From Paenibacillus silagei (GTDB lineage Bacteria; Bacillota; Bacilli; Paenibacillales; Paenibacillaceae): a stretch of 39,583 nt of DNA. Made by a program: the position numbers and the translations under genes. Positions 23,772 to 31,632 of this stretch are shown here, piece after piece. Each line of letters starts with the position of its first letter. Within the stretch, counting starts at the first letter, position 1. A model generated the notes under the pieces. It had not been told where the DNA came from. It saw only the letters and a list, made by a program, of their open reading frames with translations, and ran no database searches. The DNA is taken from assembly GCF_017874735.1 (NCBI RefSeq), contig NZ_JAGGLV010000039.1, positions 1 to 39,583 of the forward strand. Direction: 5' to 3'.

Positions 23772-24539
23772 TTAAAGATCTTCACTGTAGCTTGTCGTAA
23801 ACGACTCGTACAATATCTCTTCGTTCGGTGAATTGCGCAGCTCAATAATAATATCGAAGTCATCGAAGGTGAATTCGGACTCCCGCACAAAAATATCAGG
23901 ATGCTCAATCACCTTGGTGCTTGCCATACTCATGACATTCTGCAGCAGGTTATAATGCTTCTCGTTCGAGCGGATGGTGCTGACGATCCCGTCAATGATA
24001 AATACATTATGCGGATTCATCTCGTCTTCGGCGAGCTGGCTGCGGACGGTCTGGCGCAGCAGCGTAGAGGAGACAAACGTCCAGCGCTTCATCGCACAGA
24101 CGCTGCCGGCAATAATCGATTCTGTCTTGCCTACCCGCGGCATGCCACGTAGTCCTATAACCTGATTGCCTTCTCTCTTAAACAGCTCGCCCAGGAAATC
24201 GACCAGCAGCCCGAGCTCATCGCGGGTAAAGCGGAAGGTCTTGCGGTCATCCGAATCCCGGTCGATATACCGTCCATGCCGGACCGCCAGCCGGTCCACA
24301 AGCCGCGGTGTACGGAGTGCCGTAACCGTTATATTATCAACTTTCTTGAGCATTTCGCCCATCAGCATGATCTTCTCATCGTCGCTGGTTTCCAGCAGCA
24401 TTCCGCGCGTCTTGCCTTCCACGCCGTTAATCGTCAAAATATTGACTTCCAGCATCCCCAGCATGGAAGCAATGTCGCCTAACAGACCGGGTCTGTTCTT
24501 ATGTATCTTATACTCCATATACCATTGTTTATATTCCAC
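23772..24539 (-). CDS. ymfK: DUF3388 protein (YmfK-like), ACT-like domain plus P-loop-like region
   Basis: 255 aa. The N-terminal 75 residues look like an ACT domain (MEYKIHKNRPGLLGDIASML). Around residues 126-137 there is GMPRVGKTES, a Walker A-like loop, and VFIIDGI further on could be a Walker B-like strand. The function is unknown; it is conserved next to DUF3243 and ymfM in Bacillales. The start GTG 24539 (giving MEYKQWYMEYK) has GAGGTG 7 nt upstream. An alternative ATG at 24557 has AAGGA 4 nt upstream. Frames starting at 24635 are unsupported. Confidence 0.88.
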   Translation of the reverse strand: MEYKQWYMEYKIHKNRPGLLGDIASMLGMLEVNILTINGVEGKTRGMLLETSDDEKIMLMGEMLKKVDNITVTALRTPRLVDRLAVRHGRYIDRDSDDRKTFRFTRDELGLLVDFLGELFKREGNQVIGLRGMPRVGKTESIIAGSVCAMKRWTFVSSTLLRQTVRSQLAEDEMNPHNVFIIDGIVSTIRSNEKHYNLLQNVMSMASTKVIEHPDIFVRESEFTFDDFDIIIELRNSPNEEILYESFTTSYSEDL

Positions 24540-24651
24540 TTGTGCGCACCTCATAGATTCCTTTTCCCTGCATGTTGTTTCAGATACACGGGTCATGTTA
24601 ATGATATATAAAAAAAAATTGAAAGGCAAGGACACGATTGTAATAATTGCA

Positions 24652-24677
24652 GAAAAGCTCCCGCAAGGGGAGCTTCT
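24652..24677 (-). terminator. Terminator of the DUF3243 gene
   Basis: Stem AAGCTCCC / GGGAGCTT (minus strand) with TTTTC following, just past the stop at 24687. Confidence 0.8.
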
Positions 24678-24686
24678 TCCGCGTAC

Positions 24687-24947
24687 CTATGCGTTTTTCT
24701 TCGCCAGTTTGACCATGAGTCCGGCAATGGTATGCTTCTCATCATCCGTTCCGACATCCCACAGCTCTTTGATGGCCCGGTTGGAATAGTTGCCCGGATC
24801 GACCTTCTTATCGAGGAATTCCCCGATTTCGAACGCCAGCTTGGTGATGGTCTCGTCGCTCATCCCCATTTTTTCAGCCTGAATGACCCGGTCGCCCAAA
24901 AAACTTTTCCAGGTATCAAAGTTCTTCACTACGGAATCTGTTGACAT
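24687..24947 (-). CDS. ymfJ: DUF3243 domain protein (YmfJ-like)
   Basis: 86 aa helical protein: MSTDSVVKNFDTWKSFLGDR at the start, GEFLDKKVDPGNYSNRAIKELWDVG in the middle, and a Lys-rich end. It is a conserved Bacillales protein at this locus (B. subtilis ymfJ) with no firm biochemical role. GAGGAGG lies 7 nt before ATG 24947. A 132-bp gap separates it from ymfI. Confidence 0.93.
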   Translation of the reverse strand: MSTDSVVKNFDTWKSFLGDRVIQAEKMGMSDETITKLAFEIGEFLDKKVDPGNYSNRAIKELWDVGTDDEKHTIAGLMVKLAKKNA

Positions 24948-25079
24948 CTTAAATCCTCCTCAGGTTTGTAATGATATTGAGATTTAGAAGCAACAGTTAT
25001 AATATGTCTCAAGCCGGAAGGTCTTATGCTGGAGCATTTCTCCAGAGCAGGCTCATGGTTCCTGGCATTATACCGGTTA

Positions 25080-25847
25080 TTACGTAATCCAGCCGCCGTT
25101 CGGACTGATGACCTGACCCGTAATATAACCGGACTCAGGCAGCGCCAGAAAATAAACAAGCGAGGATATATCCTCAGGGGTAGCCAGCCTCCCCGCAGGG
25201 ATCTCCTCCTCCAGCATTTTCAGTTCATCCGCCTGCAGATTGGACAGCATGGCCGTGTGAACTGCTCCAGGCGCTACAGCGTTCACAGTGACCTTGGAGG
25301 GGGCCAGCTCCTTGGCAAGCGCCTTGGTAAAAGCATTCACTCCGCCCTTACTGGCCGAATACGCCACTTCACAGGAGGCACCCGAGATCCCCCACACAGA
25401 AGACACATTAATGATCCGGCCGTAACGCTGCGTGACCATATAAGGCATGAAAATCTGGCTGCACATGAAGGTGCCCTTCAGATTCACCGCCATGATATCG
25501 TCCCACTCCTCCTCGGTCAGATCGGCTAACATGCCATAATGAGCTTTCCCGGCATTATTGACCAGGATATCCGGCATCATGCCGCTGCTCTCCAGCCTTT
25601 CGGCCATGCGTACGAGCTGACTGCGATCTTTCATATCCGCCGCTACGGTCATTACCTTCGCCCCCAGCGCCAGACAGCGCCGGGCCACATCATTTGCCGC
25701 TTCATGCGAATTCATATAATGAATCACAATGTTCATTCCCACCGAAGCAAAACGCTCAGCGATCGCGCCGCCGATTCCCCCGCTGCCCCCGGTAATGAGC
25801 ACTGTCATTTCGCCAATCGGTTTGCTGTCCTCTCCCGGTAACATCAT
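25080..25847 (-). CDS. ymfI: SDR family oxidoreductase (YmfI-like)
   Basis: 255 aa short-chain dehydrogenase. NAD(P)-binding TGGSGGIG (about 19-26), NNAG, catalytic Ser-Tyr-Lys in NVSSVWG and YSASK, ending GQVISPNGGWIT. This fold resembles 3-oxoacyl-ACP reductases (FabG-like). The start overlaps the stop of ymfH by one base (TAATG), with GGTGA about 7 nt upstream, so it is translationally coupled. The gene order ymfF-ymfH-ymfI is conserved in Bacillales. The substrate is unknown. Confidence 0.93.
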   Translation of the reverse strand: MMLPGEDSKPIGEMTVLITGGSGGIGGAIAERFASVGMNIVIHYMNSHEAANDVARRCLALGAKVMTVAADMKDRSQLVRMAERLESSGMMPDILVNNAGKAHYGMLADLTEEEWDDIMAVNLKGTFMCSQIFMPYMVTQRYGRIINVSSVWGISGASCEVAYSASKGGVNAFTKALAKELAPSKVTVNAVAPGAVHTAMLSNLQADELKMLEEEIPAGRLATPEDISSLVYFLALPESGYITGQVISPNGGWIT

Positions 25848-27127
25848 TAAGGACTCACCACCAGCGATACGGCCAGCTGCTCCCAGTTCACATGATCATG
25901 GAGCCGGGCATTCACTTCATCCAGAGTGATCGATTCATACAGGGGAAGCACTTCAAACAGATCTCCTCCACGGAACTGGTAACGGGTGAACTCATGGGCA
26001 ATGCTCTCCGGCGAATTCAGCATCCGCAGGAAGCCGCCGATTTTCTTTTTGCGGGCCCGTTCGAAATCCTTCTCCGCGAAGCCCGTCTCCAGAATGCGTC
26101 CAACTTCTGCCTTAATCCGTTCAAGCAGCAGACCCGGATCTTTGGTATCGCCGCCGATCGCCGAGAAGGCATACTCCGCAGAGCTGTTAAATTCATGGCC
26201 GAAGCTGTCCGAGATCAATTCCTCGTCATAGAGCTTCTGATACAATGCCGTACTGCTGCCAAACAGCAGGTCCAGCATCAGCTTCGTGGTCAGATCACGG
26301 CGCACCGCCGCTTCACCGCTCAGACCATCCACCTTTTCCTTGAAGCCGAACATCATTTTGGGAATGGAGACAGCAAGTCTGCTCTCCACATGCTTCGAGG
26401 CTACCTGCTCAGGCTCCTCCGCGAAGATACGCGTAATTTCACCCTGCTTCTCATAGCTCTTGCCTTGCTGATTGCTGCGGATCAGTTCAAATACCTGCTC
26501 AGGGTCCACTCCGCCGACAACGAACAGCAGCATATTGCTGGGATGATAGAAGGAGTTGTAGCAGGTGTACAGCGTTTCCTTCGTAATGGTTGCGATGGAT
26601 TCGATAGTTCCGGCAATATCAATGTGAACCGGGTGAGTAGCATACATGGCTTCAATCAGCCCGAAATAGACGCGCCAGTCAGGATTGTCGGCATACATAT
26701 TGATTTCCTGCCCAATAATTCCCTTCTCCTTCTCCACGTTCTCATCGGTAAAATAAGGACGCTGCACAAAATCAACCAGCGTGCTGAGATTCTGCTCAAT
26801 GTTCTCCGTGGCCGAGAAAAGATAGACCGTCTGGTCGAAGCTGGTGAAGGCATTGGCCGATGCGCCATTCGACGCAAAGGTGGCAAAAATGTCGCCTTCC
26901 GGCTCCTCAAACATTTTATGCTCCAGGAAGTGGGCAATTCCGTCCGGTACTGTAGTCTCCTCGCTGCCCGCCACCTTGAAGTGATTGTCTACCGAACCGT
27001 ATTTCGTGGTAAAGGTGGCGTAGGTTTTGAGAAAAGCCGGCTTCGGCAGCACATACACCTGCAGTCCGTTATCCATAACCTCGTGATAAAGTGTTTCTTG
27101 AAGCCGTTCGTAATGGAGCTTTTCCAT
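25847..27127 (-). CDS. ymfH: M16 family zinc peptidase, active subunit (YmfH-like)
   Basis: 426 aa insulinase-like peptidase. It keeps the inverted zinc motif HFLEH (about 67-71) and the downstream Glu in GIIGQEINMYADNP, so it should be catalytic. Its partner ymfF, 2 bp upstream, lacks the motif. The pair resembles heterodimeric M16B peptidases with one active and one inactive chain. It is probably cytosolic, as no signal peptide is seen. In B. subtilis this locus is required for albE-like processing only in paralogs; the substrate here is unknown. Confidence 0.95.
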   Translation of the reverse strand: MEKLHYERLQETLYHEVMDNGLQVYVLPKPAFLKTYATFTTKYGSVDNHFKVAGSEETTVPDGIAHFLEHKMFEEPEGDIFATFASNGASANAFTSFDQTVYLFSATENIEQNLSTLVDFVQRPYFTDENVEKEKGIIGQEINMYADNPDWRVYFGLIEAMYATHPVHIDIAGTIESIATITKETLYTCYNSFYHPSNMLLFVVGGVDPEQVFELIRSNQQGKSYEKQGEITRIFAEEPEQVASKHVESRLAVSIPKMMFGFKEKVDGLSGEAAVRRDLTTKLMLDLLFGSSTALYQKLYDEELISDSFGHEFNSSAEYAFSAIGGDTKDPGLLLERIKAEVGRILETGFAEKDFERARKKKIGGFLRMLNSPESIAHEFTRYQFRGGDLFEVLPLYESITLDEVNARLHDHVNWEQLAVSLVVSP

Positions 27128-27129
27128 CC

Positions 27130-28410
27130 CTATTCCTCCTTCCCTGTCAGGAAATAAATCGTATCCAGCTCAAAAGTATCCGCCGCCGCCTTCACTTCAG
27201 CCGTCCCCATGCCGTCAACCTGATCCATCAGCTCCTGGGCAGAACGGTCTTTGCCGGATAACTGGCGGTTGAAGTCAAAGGAGATCATCTCAAACGCCGA
27301 ATCCTGAATCTCGGACAGCAGGTTGCGGATCATCGCCTTCGTCTGGCTAAGCTCCAGGTCAGTGATATTGCCGGCCTTCAGTTCATCGAGCTGCTTGCGG
27401 ATAATATCAACGGCTTTGCCGTAGTTCTGGGTCTCGATCCCCGATTGAATCGTTCCGATACCCTTATGCCCGTCATAACGGGAGGAGGCGTAATACGCCA
27501 GACTCTCCTTCTCACGGACATTGACGAACAGCTTGGAATGCGGGTAACCGCCAAGAATACCGTTGTACATCAGCGCGGAAGCATACCGGTCATCCTTGTA
27601 GGTAATCGAAGTCCGCAGCCCCATGTTCAGCTTGCCTTGATTCACATCCAGCTTCTCCTCTACCGTCCGCACTTCCGTAACCGATACCGGAGTGAAGTCC
27701 GAGGTGTAGCCTCCGGCTTCGGAGTGATGGGCCCGGCCGAAATGAGCTGTCACCAGCTTCTCGACCTCCTCAGGTGTGGTATCGCCCACAACATACAGAT
27801 CAAGCGTAGCTCCATTCAGCCAGGAGGTATAGCTCTGGTACAGCGTCTCAGGCGTGATAGCATCCAGATCGGCCCGTTGACCGAGGGGATGAAGACGGTA
27901 AGGCTCGTTGCGGCACATTTCCTCAATGCAGCGTTCTGCCGCGTAGCGGATTTTGTCATTCACAATGGATTCCAGCTTCTTGCGGATCGTCTCGCGTTCT
28001 GTAGCTACATAAGAAGCCCGGAAGCTTCCATTCTCAAGCAGGGGACGGGTCAATACCTCTCCCAGAAAAGCAAAGGATTCCCCAAGCAGGCTCTCCTTGC
28101 TCTGCACAAAGGAATCATTGATCGTATCCATCCGGAACTGGACAATCTGGTAATCCCCGCGTTTGTAAATATCGAAGCCGAAGCCGGCACCGTACAGCTC
28201 CTCCAGACGCTCGCGGAATTGGGTAGTCTCCGGATAGGACGCTGTCCCCCGGCGGAGTACAAACGGAACCAGTGCGGTAGAAGTCACTGTACTTTCTTCA
28301 AGCGGAACGCCTGCATACAGTGAGATGGCGAATGTCTTGAACGCCTTGGTCGGCAGAACATGTATGCGCATGCCTGCGGCATGGCCATGTTGAAATGCAT
28401 TATTAGTCAA
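27130..28410 (-). CDS. ymfF: M16-like peptidase, inactive partner subunit (YmfF-like)
   Basis: 426 aa with the M16 fold, but the zinc motif is lost: the corresponding segment reads TALVPFVLRRGTAS instead of HxxEH. It is therefore a probable structural partner of YmfH. Start: two TTG codons are in frame. TTG 28410 has AAGGAG 8 nt upstream and is preferred; TTG 28416 is only 2 nt from it. It is first gene of the ymfF-ymfH-ymfI unit. Confidence 0.93.
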   Translation of the reverse strand: MTNNAFQHGHAAGMRIHVLPTKAFKTFAISLYAGVPLEESTVTSTALVPFVLRRGTASYPETTQFRERLEELYGAGFGFDIYKRGDYQIVQFRMDTINDSFVQSKESLLGESFAFLGEVLTRPLLENGSFRASYVATERETIRKKLESIVNDKIRYAAERCIEEMCRNEPYRLHPLGQRADLDAITPETLYQSYTSWLNGATLDLYVVGDTTPEEVEKLVTAHFGRAHHSEAGGYTSDFTPVSVTEVRTVEEKLDVNQGKLNMGLRTSITYKDDRYASALMYNGILGGYPHSKLFVNVREKESLAYYASSRYDGHKGIGTIQSGIETQNYGKAVDIIRKQLDELKAGNITDLELSQTKAMIRNLLSEIQDSAFEMISFDFNRQLSGKDRSAQELMDQVDGMGTAEVKAAADTFELDTIYFLTGKEE

Positions 28411-28494
28411 GTCCAAAACTCCTTTGCAGCGTGGATGGATGCTCTATAACAAGTTTATGAAGTATTATCCATTCTAAACCATTCCAAAGTAAGG

Positions 28495-28525
28495 AAGCAA
28501 CCGGAGGACAGCGTACCGGTTGCTC
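28495..28525 (-). terminator. Terminator of sleB
   Basis: Perfect 8-bp stem GCAACCGG / CCGGTTGC (28497-28504 with 28516-28523) after the sleB stop; the T-tract is weak. Confidence 0.6.
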
Positions 28526-28555
28526 TTACGGAGGGTTGTATACAGACACAGTAAG

Positions 28556-29407
28556 CTACATGCAGAAAATATGCTGGCCGATCGTCTTCACCTGCGGACG
28601 GGACCAAATCCACTTGGAAGTCGCCGTCTTGGGATTGAAGTAATAGATACAGCCGCCCGACGGGTCCCAGCCGCTCAGTGCCTGCTGCACTGCCTTGCGT
28701 GCCTGTTCATTAGGCTCCAGATAGATCTGTCCGTCAGCTACGGCGGTGAAGGCTCCCGGCTGGAAAATGACGCCCGAAGGCGTGTTCGGGAAGCTTGGGG
28801 ATTTTACACGGTTGAGAATGACTGCGGCTACAGCCACCTGTCCTTCAAAAGGTTCGCCGCGTGACTCGCCGTAAACCGCGTTAGCCATGATCTTCAGGTC
28901 GTTTTCGGACAAGCCCATGGTATTGCCGGAGGACAGTTCAGCCGTATTGGTTTTGGCTGCAGCTGCGCCGGAGGGCGCTTTCTTCTGGGCGGTAGACGTC
29001 TCGGGCGCTGTCGGCTTCCAGGCTGTAGTCGCATTGTATAGCTTAAGCTTCGTCTTGGCCCCGACTACCCCGTCGGATTTCAGGCCGAATTTCCACTGAA
29101 ACCAGGTGACAGCATTTTTGGTTTTGGTACCGAACTGGCTGTCAATCTTCCCGTTAAAATAACCAAGGTACTTCAATCTTCCCTGCAGCTCATAGACATC
29201 CTGCCCGGAAGAGCCTACCTTAAGCGGAGTTGTGCCGAACACGGGCATGGCTTCCTCCCCTTCATCAGGGCTATCTGCGGCAATCTGTTCTGCTGCATAT
29301 GGCTTGGCATAGATCAAATCATGATCTTTGAAGACTGCACCGGCAAACGGTGCAGCTGCAAGGGCAAGGGTAACGGCGGCAATGATCCACTGCTTATGTT
29401 TTGTCAT
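28556..29407 (-). CDS. sleB: Spore cortex-lytic enzyme SleB
   Basis: 283 aa. Signal peptide (MTKHKQWIIAAVTLALAAAP), then a peptidoglycan-binding domain (about 50-110, with LKVGSSGQDVYELQGRLKYL), a Ser/Thr/Ala linker, and a C-terminal SleB/CwlJ hydrolase domain with the catalytic Glu in YGESRGEPFEG, ending in QHIFCM. It is a lytic transglycosylase that degrades spore cortex during germination. The start at 29407 is chosen because the sigma-G promoter puts the transcript start only a few bases from the 29443 ATG. The gene ypeB, normally cotranscribed with sleB in Bacillus, is absent here. Confidence 0.95.
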   Translation of the reverse strand: MTKHKQWIIAAVTLALAAAPFAGAVFKDHDLIYAKPYAAEQIAADSPDEGEEAMPVFGTTPLKVGSSGQDVYELQGRLKYLGYFNGKIDSQFGTKTKNAVTWFQWKFGLKSDGVVGAKTKLKLYNATTAWKPTAPETSTAQKKAPSGAAAAKTNTAELSSGNTMGLSENDLKIMANAVYGESRGEPFEGQVAVAAVILNRVKSPSFPNTPSGVIFQPGAFTAVADGQIYLEPNEQARKAVQQALSGWDPSGGCIYYFNPKTATSKWIWSRPQVKTIGQHIFCM

Positions 29408-29456
29408 GGGATTCGCTCTACCTTTCTCTTGGAAGTTCTGCATGAATGGCTAAAGT

Positions 29457-29486
29457 TATTATGACGACTGGCAGGACTTCCTATGC
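29457..29486 (-). promoter_or_regulatory. Sigma-G promoter of sleB
   Basis: Minus strand -35 GCATA (29482-29486), 18-bp spacer, -10 CATAATA (29457-29463). It fits the sigma-G consensus gHATR-N17/18-CATnHTA at every position, as expected for a forespore gene. Confidence 0.82.
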
Positions 29487-29516
29487 ATGACCGCAAATCA
29501 AGGAACCGTAAATCCA

Positions 29517-29546
29517 TTGCAAATGAGAACGATTATCAACTATACT
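29517..29546 (+). promoter_or_regulatory. Fur-regulated promoter of the AraC-type gene
   Basis: -35 TTGCAA (29517-29522), 18 bp, -10 TATACT (29541-29546). A Fur box TGAGAACGATTATCA (29524-29538, 13 of 15 to the 7-1-7 consensus) fills the spacer. This implies repression when iron is replete. Confidence 0.8.
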
Positions 29547-29579
29547 TGGGTTATGAAACAACAGGAGTTGAGAAGAAAC

Positions 29580-31556
29580 ATGGATTTTAAGGACCATATT
29601 GTACTGTGGAACCATGCTGCTGTAGAAGTTATCGATATCCGCAAGGCCTCATTCATTTCTGGACAACCTCCGCTGAAGTATCGCCTTCCGGCTAGTACAT
29701 ACCTGTATATCGTTCGCGGCAGCGCAAGTCTGCTTATAGATGACAGCCGATATGAAATCAGCGGCGCAACTGTCTTTCACGGGGGCAAAGGCACTACGAT
29801 TAAATTGCTGAAAACACATGAAATTCTGGATTATTACCTTATTATGTACCGTTCAACGTTAACCCTGCCTGCGCGCCGCAATCTTACAGTGCTTTTGGAG
29901 CGCAGCAAGCCTTTTACCGCTTCATACCATTGCACTCCGGCCCATCCCCTGCCGCTGTATGAGATTCTAGACCAGATGTATGGGGAGTGGCAGACAGGCC
30001 GCGACCTTGAGCATCTGCATGTCAAAGCCCTGTTCTATCAGTGGGTCCATGAGCTGCTTCATCAGATGCAGGGGCAGGAGCTGCACCCGCTTAGAGCAGA
30101 TGTGCTCGACCAGGCTGTACGCTATATGCATGATTCTTACAGCAGGCCGTTCACCCTGGATACACTAGCCGACACTTTGGGCACCAGCCCGAGGACATTA
30201 TCGAGGTTATTCCGCATGCGGCTTCAGAGCAGCCCCGCCCAATATCTGGTTCAGATTCGCATGGACAAGGCACGTGAGCTATTGCTGGGCACAGAAGCCA
30301 CACTGCATGATATTGCAGCTGCTGTGGGCTATCCGGATGCGTATTCTTTTGGGAAAATGTTCAAAAAGCACTTCGGAAACTCACCAGTAAGGTACAAAAA
30401 TTCTGTGCAGGCCGCTTCCCCGTGGCGGGATATGATATCTGCGCTGTCTGCAAATGACATTGCCCGTGAAGGCACTCTCGGATATATTGATGATGATAAT
30501 CATTATCAATATGATCTAAAAGGAGCGTCATCCATGTTCAGAACGTCTAAGCCATCCCTAATGTTAACCTTGTTGTTATGCTTCACCATAGTGTTAAGTG
30601 CCTGTTCCTCAGGAAATGCCACTACAACGACGGCGGGCAACGGCAGCAATACGCCAACCTCTTCGCCTGCTGCGACGGCATCCTCTACAACGTCCCCTGA
30701 CAACACTGCAGCCGAGGCACAGATCCGGACAATCTCTACAATAAAAGGGGATATCGAGGTGCCTGCCAATCCTCAGCGTGTCGTTGTGTTGTACTTGCTG
30801 GGCGATGTTCTGGCGCTGGGCATTAAGCCCGTAGGTGTCTCTAGTGTAAATGAAGGTGCTGCCTTCGAGAACGAATTGAAAGATGTACAGAAGTTGGGAA
30901 GTTGGTTCGAGGCCAGCCCGGAAGCTGTCTTATCGCTTGATCCCGATCTGATTATCGTTCCTTCCGAGGAAACCTACAATGCATTGCATGATATCGCACC
31001 CACCGTATTGGTGCCTTATGAGAAAATGACAACCGCTGAGCGGGTCAGCTTTATTGGACACACTCTTAATAAGGAAGATCAGGCCACCAGCCTATTAAAT
31101 GATTTCAATGCCAAAGTGGAGGACAGTAAGCTGAAGCTGAAGGAAGCGGGAATTCTAGATTCGACCATCTCCATCATGGAAGGCGGCGGAGAGCGCAGTA
31201 TGTTAGTGATTATGAGCAAACAATACGGCCGGGGTTCGCAGGTCTTATATGAATATCTTGGCATGAAGGCACCGGAGAAGATTCAGCAAAAAATAGATAG
31301 CAAGACCGATGTCGGCGGGGAGTCTGTATCCTTTGAAGTCATTACCGATTACAGCGGAGATTATATCTTCCGTTCCTCTTATGACGGAATGACTGACCTG
31401 ACGGGAGACCCGATCTGGAACAGTATTCCGGCAGTCAAGGAAGGCCGGTTAATGAATATCGACTTCGGATTATCGTATTACAATGATATCTACTCCCTAA
31501 ATGCGCAGCTTGATTACATGGTTGATGCTCTGCTTGCAGCTCCCCGGGTAAAGTAA
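29580..31556 (+). CDS. AraC-type regulator continuous with siderophore-binding lipoprotein (Btr-like)
   Basis: 658 aa single frame. An N-terminal sensor domain (about 1-160) and an AraC double helix-turn-helix (about 176-271, ending KMFKKHFGNSPVRYK) are followed without a stop by a lipoprotein signal sequence (about 319-345, LCFTIVLSAC lipobox) and a FhuD/BtuF-type iron-siderophore-binding domain. B. subtilis Btr is a genuine AraC-binding-protein fusion activating siderophore uptake, but it has no lipobox. Here a perfect Fur box, a sigma-A promoter and a ribosome binding site lie inside the frame just before residue 319. Two genes may therefore have merged by stop loss, or both a fusion and a separate lipoprotein are made. 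Start: the ATG at 29580 lies after the promoter; AGGAG is about 12 nt upstream. Starts at 29487 or 29553 are not supported. Confidence 0.85.
   Translation: MDFKDHIVLWNHAAVEVIDIRKASFISGQPPLKYRLPASTYLYIVRGSASLLIDDSRYEISGATVFHGGKGTTIKLLKTHEILDYYLIMYRSTLTLPARRNLTVLLERSKPFTASYHCTPAHPLPLYEILDQMYGEWQTGRDLEHLHVKALFYQWVHELLHQMQGQELHPLRADVLDQAVRYMHDSYSRPFTLDTLADTLGTSPRTLSRLFRMRLQSSPAQYLVQIRMDKARELLLGTEATLHDIAAAVGYPDAYSFGKMFKKHFGNSPVRYKNSVQAASPWRDMISALSANDIAREGTLGYIDDDNHYQYDLKGASSMFRTSKPSLMLTLLLCFTIVLSACSSGNATTTTAGNGSNTPTSSPAATASSTTSPDNTAAEAQIRTISTIKGDIEVPANPQRVVVLYLLGDVLALGIKPVGVSSVNEGAAFENELKDVQKLGSWFEASPEAVLSLDPDLIIVPSEETYNALHDIAPTVLVPYEKMTTAERVSFIGHTLNKEDQATSLLNDFNAKVEDSKLKLKEAGILDSTISIMEGGGERSMLVIMSKQYGRGSQVLYEYLGMKAPEKIQQKIDSKTDVGGESVSFEVITDYSGDYIFRSSYDGMTDLTGDPIWNSIPAVKEGRLMNIDFGLSYYNDIYSLNAQLDYMVDALLAAPRVK
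30487..30515 (+). promoter_or_regulatory. Internal Fur-regulated promoter before the lipoprotein part
   Basis: -35 TTGATG (30487-30492), 17 bp, -10 TATGAT (30510-30515). The spacer holds TGATAATCATTATCA (30494-30508), an exact match to the Bacillus 7-1-7 Fur consensus. It lies inside the reading frame of the AraC-type gene. Confidence 0.85.
30534..31556 (+). CDS. Iron-siderophore ABC transporter substrate-binding lipoprotein (internal start)
   Basis: 340 aa if started at ATG 30534, in frame with the AraC-type gene. AAAGGAG lies about 8 nt upstream. MFRTSK is followed by a hydrophobic stretch and the lipobox LSAC, then a Thr/Ser/Pro/Ala-rich linker and a type III periplasmic-binding domain (ANPQRVVVLYLLGDVLALG, LSLDPDLIIVPSEETYNA, GDPIWNSIPAVKEGRL). 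It would bind ferric siderophores outside the membrane. There is no permease or ATPase gene next to it, so it would need a transporter encoded elsewhere. Confidence 0.75.
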   Translation: MFRTSKPSLMLTLLLCFTIVLSACSSGNATTTTAGNGSNTPTSSPAATASSTTSPDNTAAEAQIRTISTIKGDIEVPANPQRVVVLYLLGDVLALGIKPVGVSSVNEGAAFENELKDVQKLGSWFEASPEAVLSLDPDLIIVPSEETYNALHDIAPTVLVPYEKMTTAERVSFIGHTLNKEDQATSLLNDFNAKVEDSKLKLKEAGILDSTISIMEGGGERSMLVIMSKQYGRGSQVLYEYLGMKAPEKIQQKIDSKTDVGGESVSFEVITDYSGDYIFRSSYDGMTDLTGDPIWNSIPAVKEGRLMNIDFGLSYYNDIYSLNAQLDYMVDALLAAPRVK

Positions 31557-31592
31557 TAGCAGTTCAACCATTGGTTGCATAACTTATTTTAG

Positions 31593-31630
31593 CAAAAAAA
31601 AAGATGGCCCAAATATTGGGTCATCTCTTT
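31593..31630. terminator. Bidirectional terminator between the AraC/lipoprotein gene and ftsK
   Basis: Stem GATGGCCCAA / TTGGGTCATC flanked by a run of A on the left and CTCTTTG on the right. It lies between convergent genes. Confidence 0.8.
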
Positions 31631-31632
31631 GC

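Noticed and set aside
29487..29579. Earlier start for the AraC-type gene
   Set aside because: This stretch contains the promoter and Fur box, so it would not be on the transcript.
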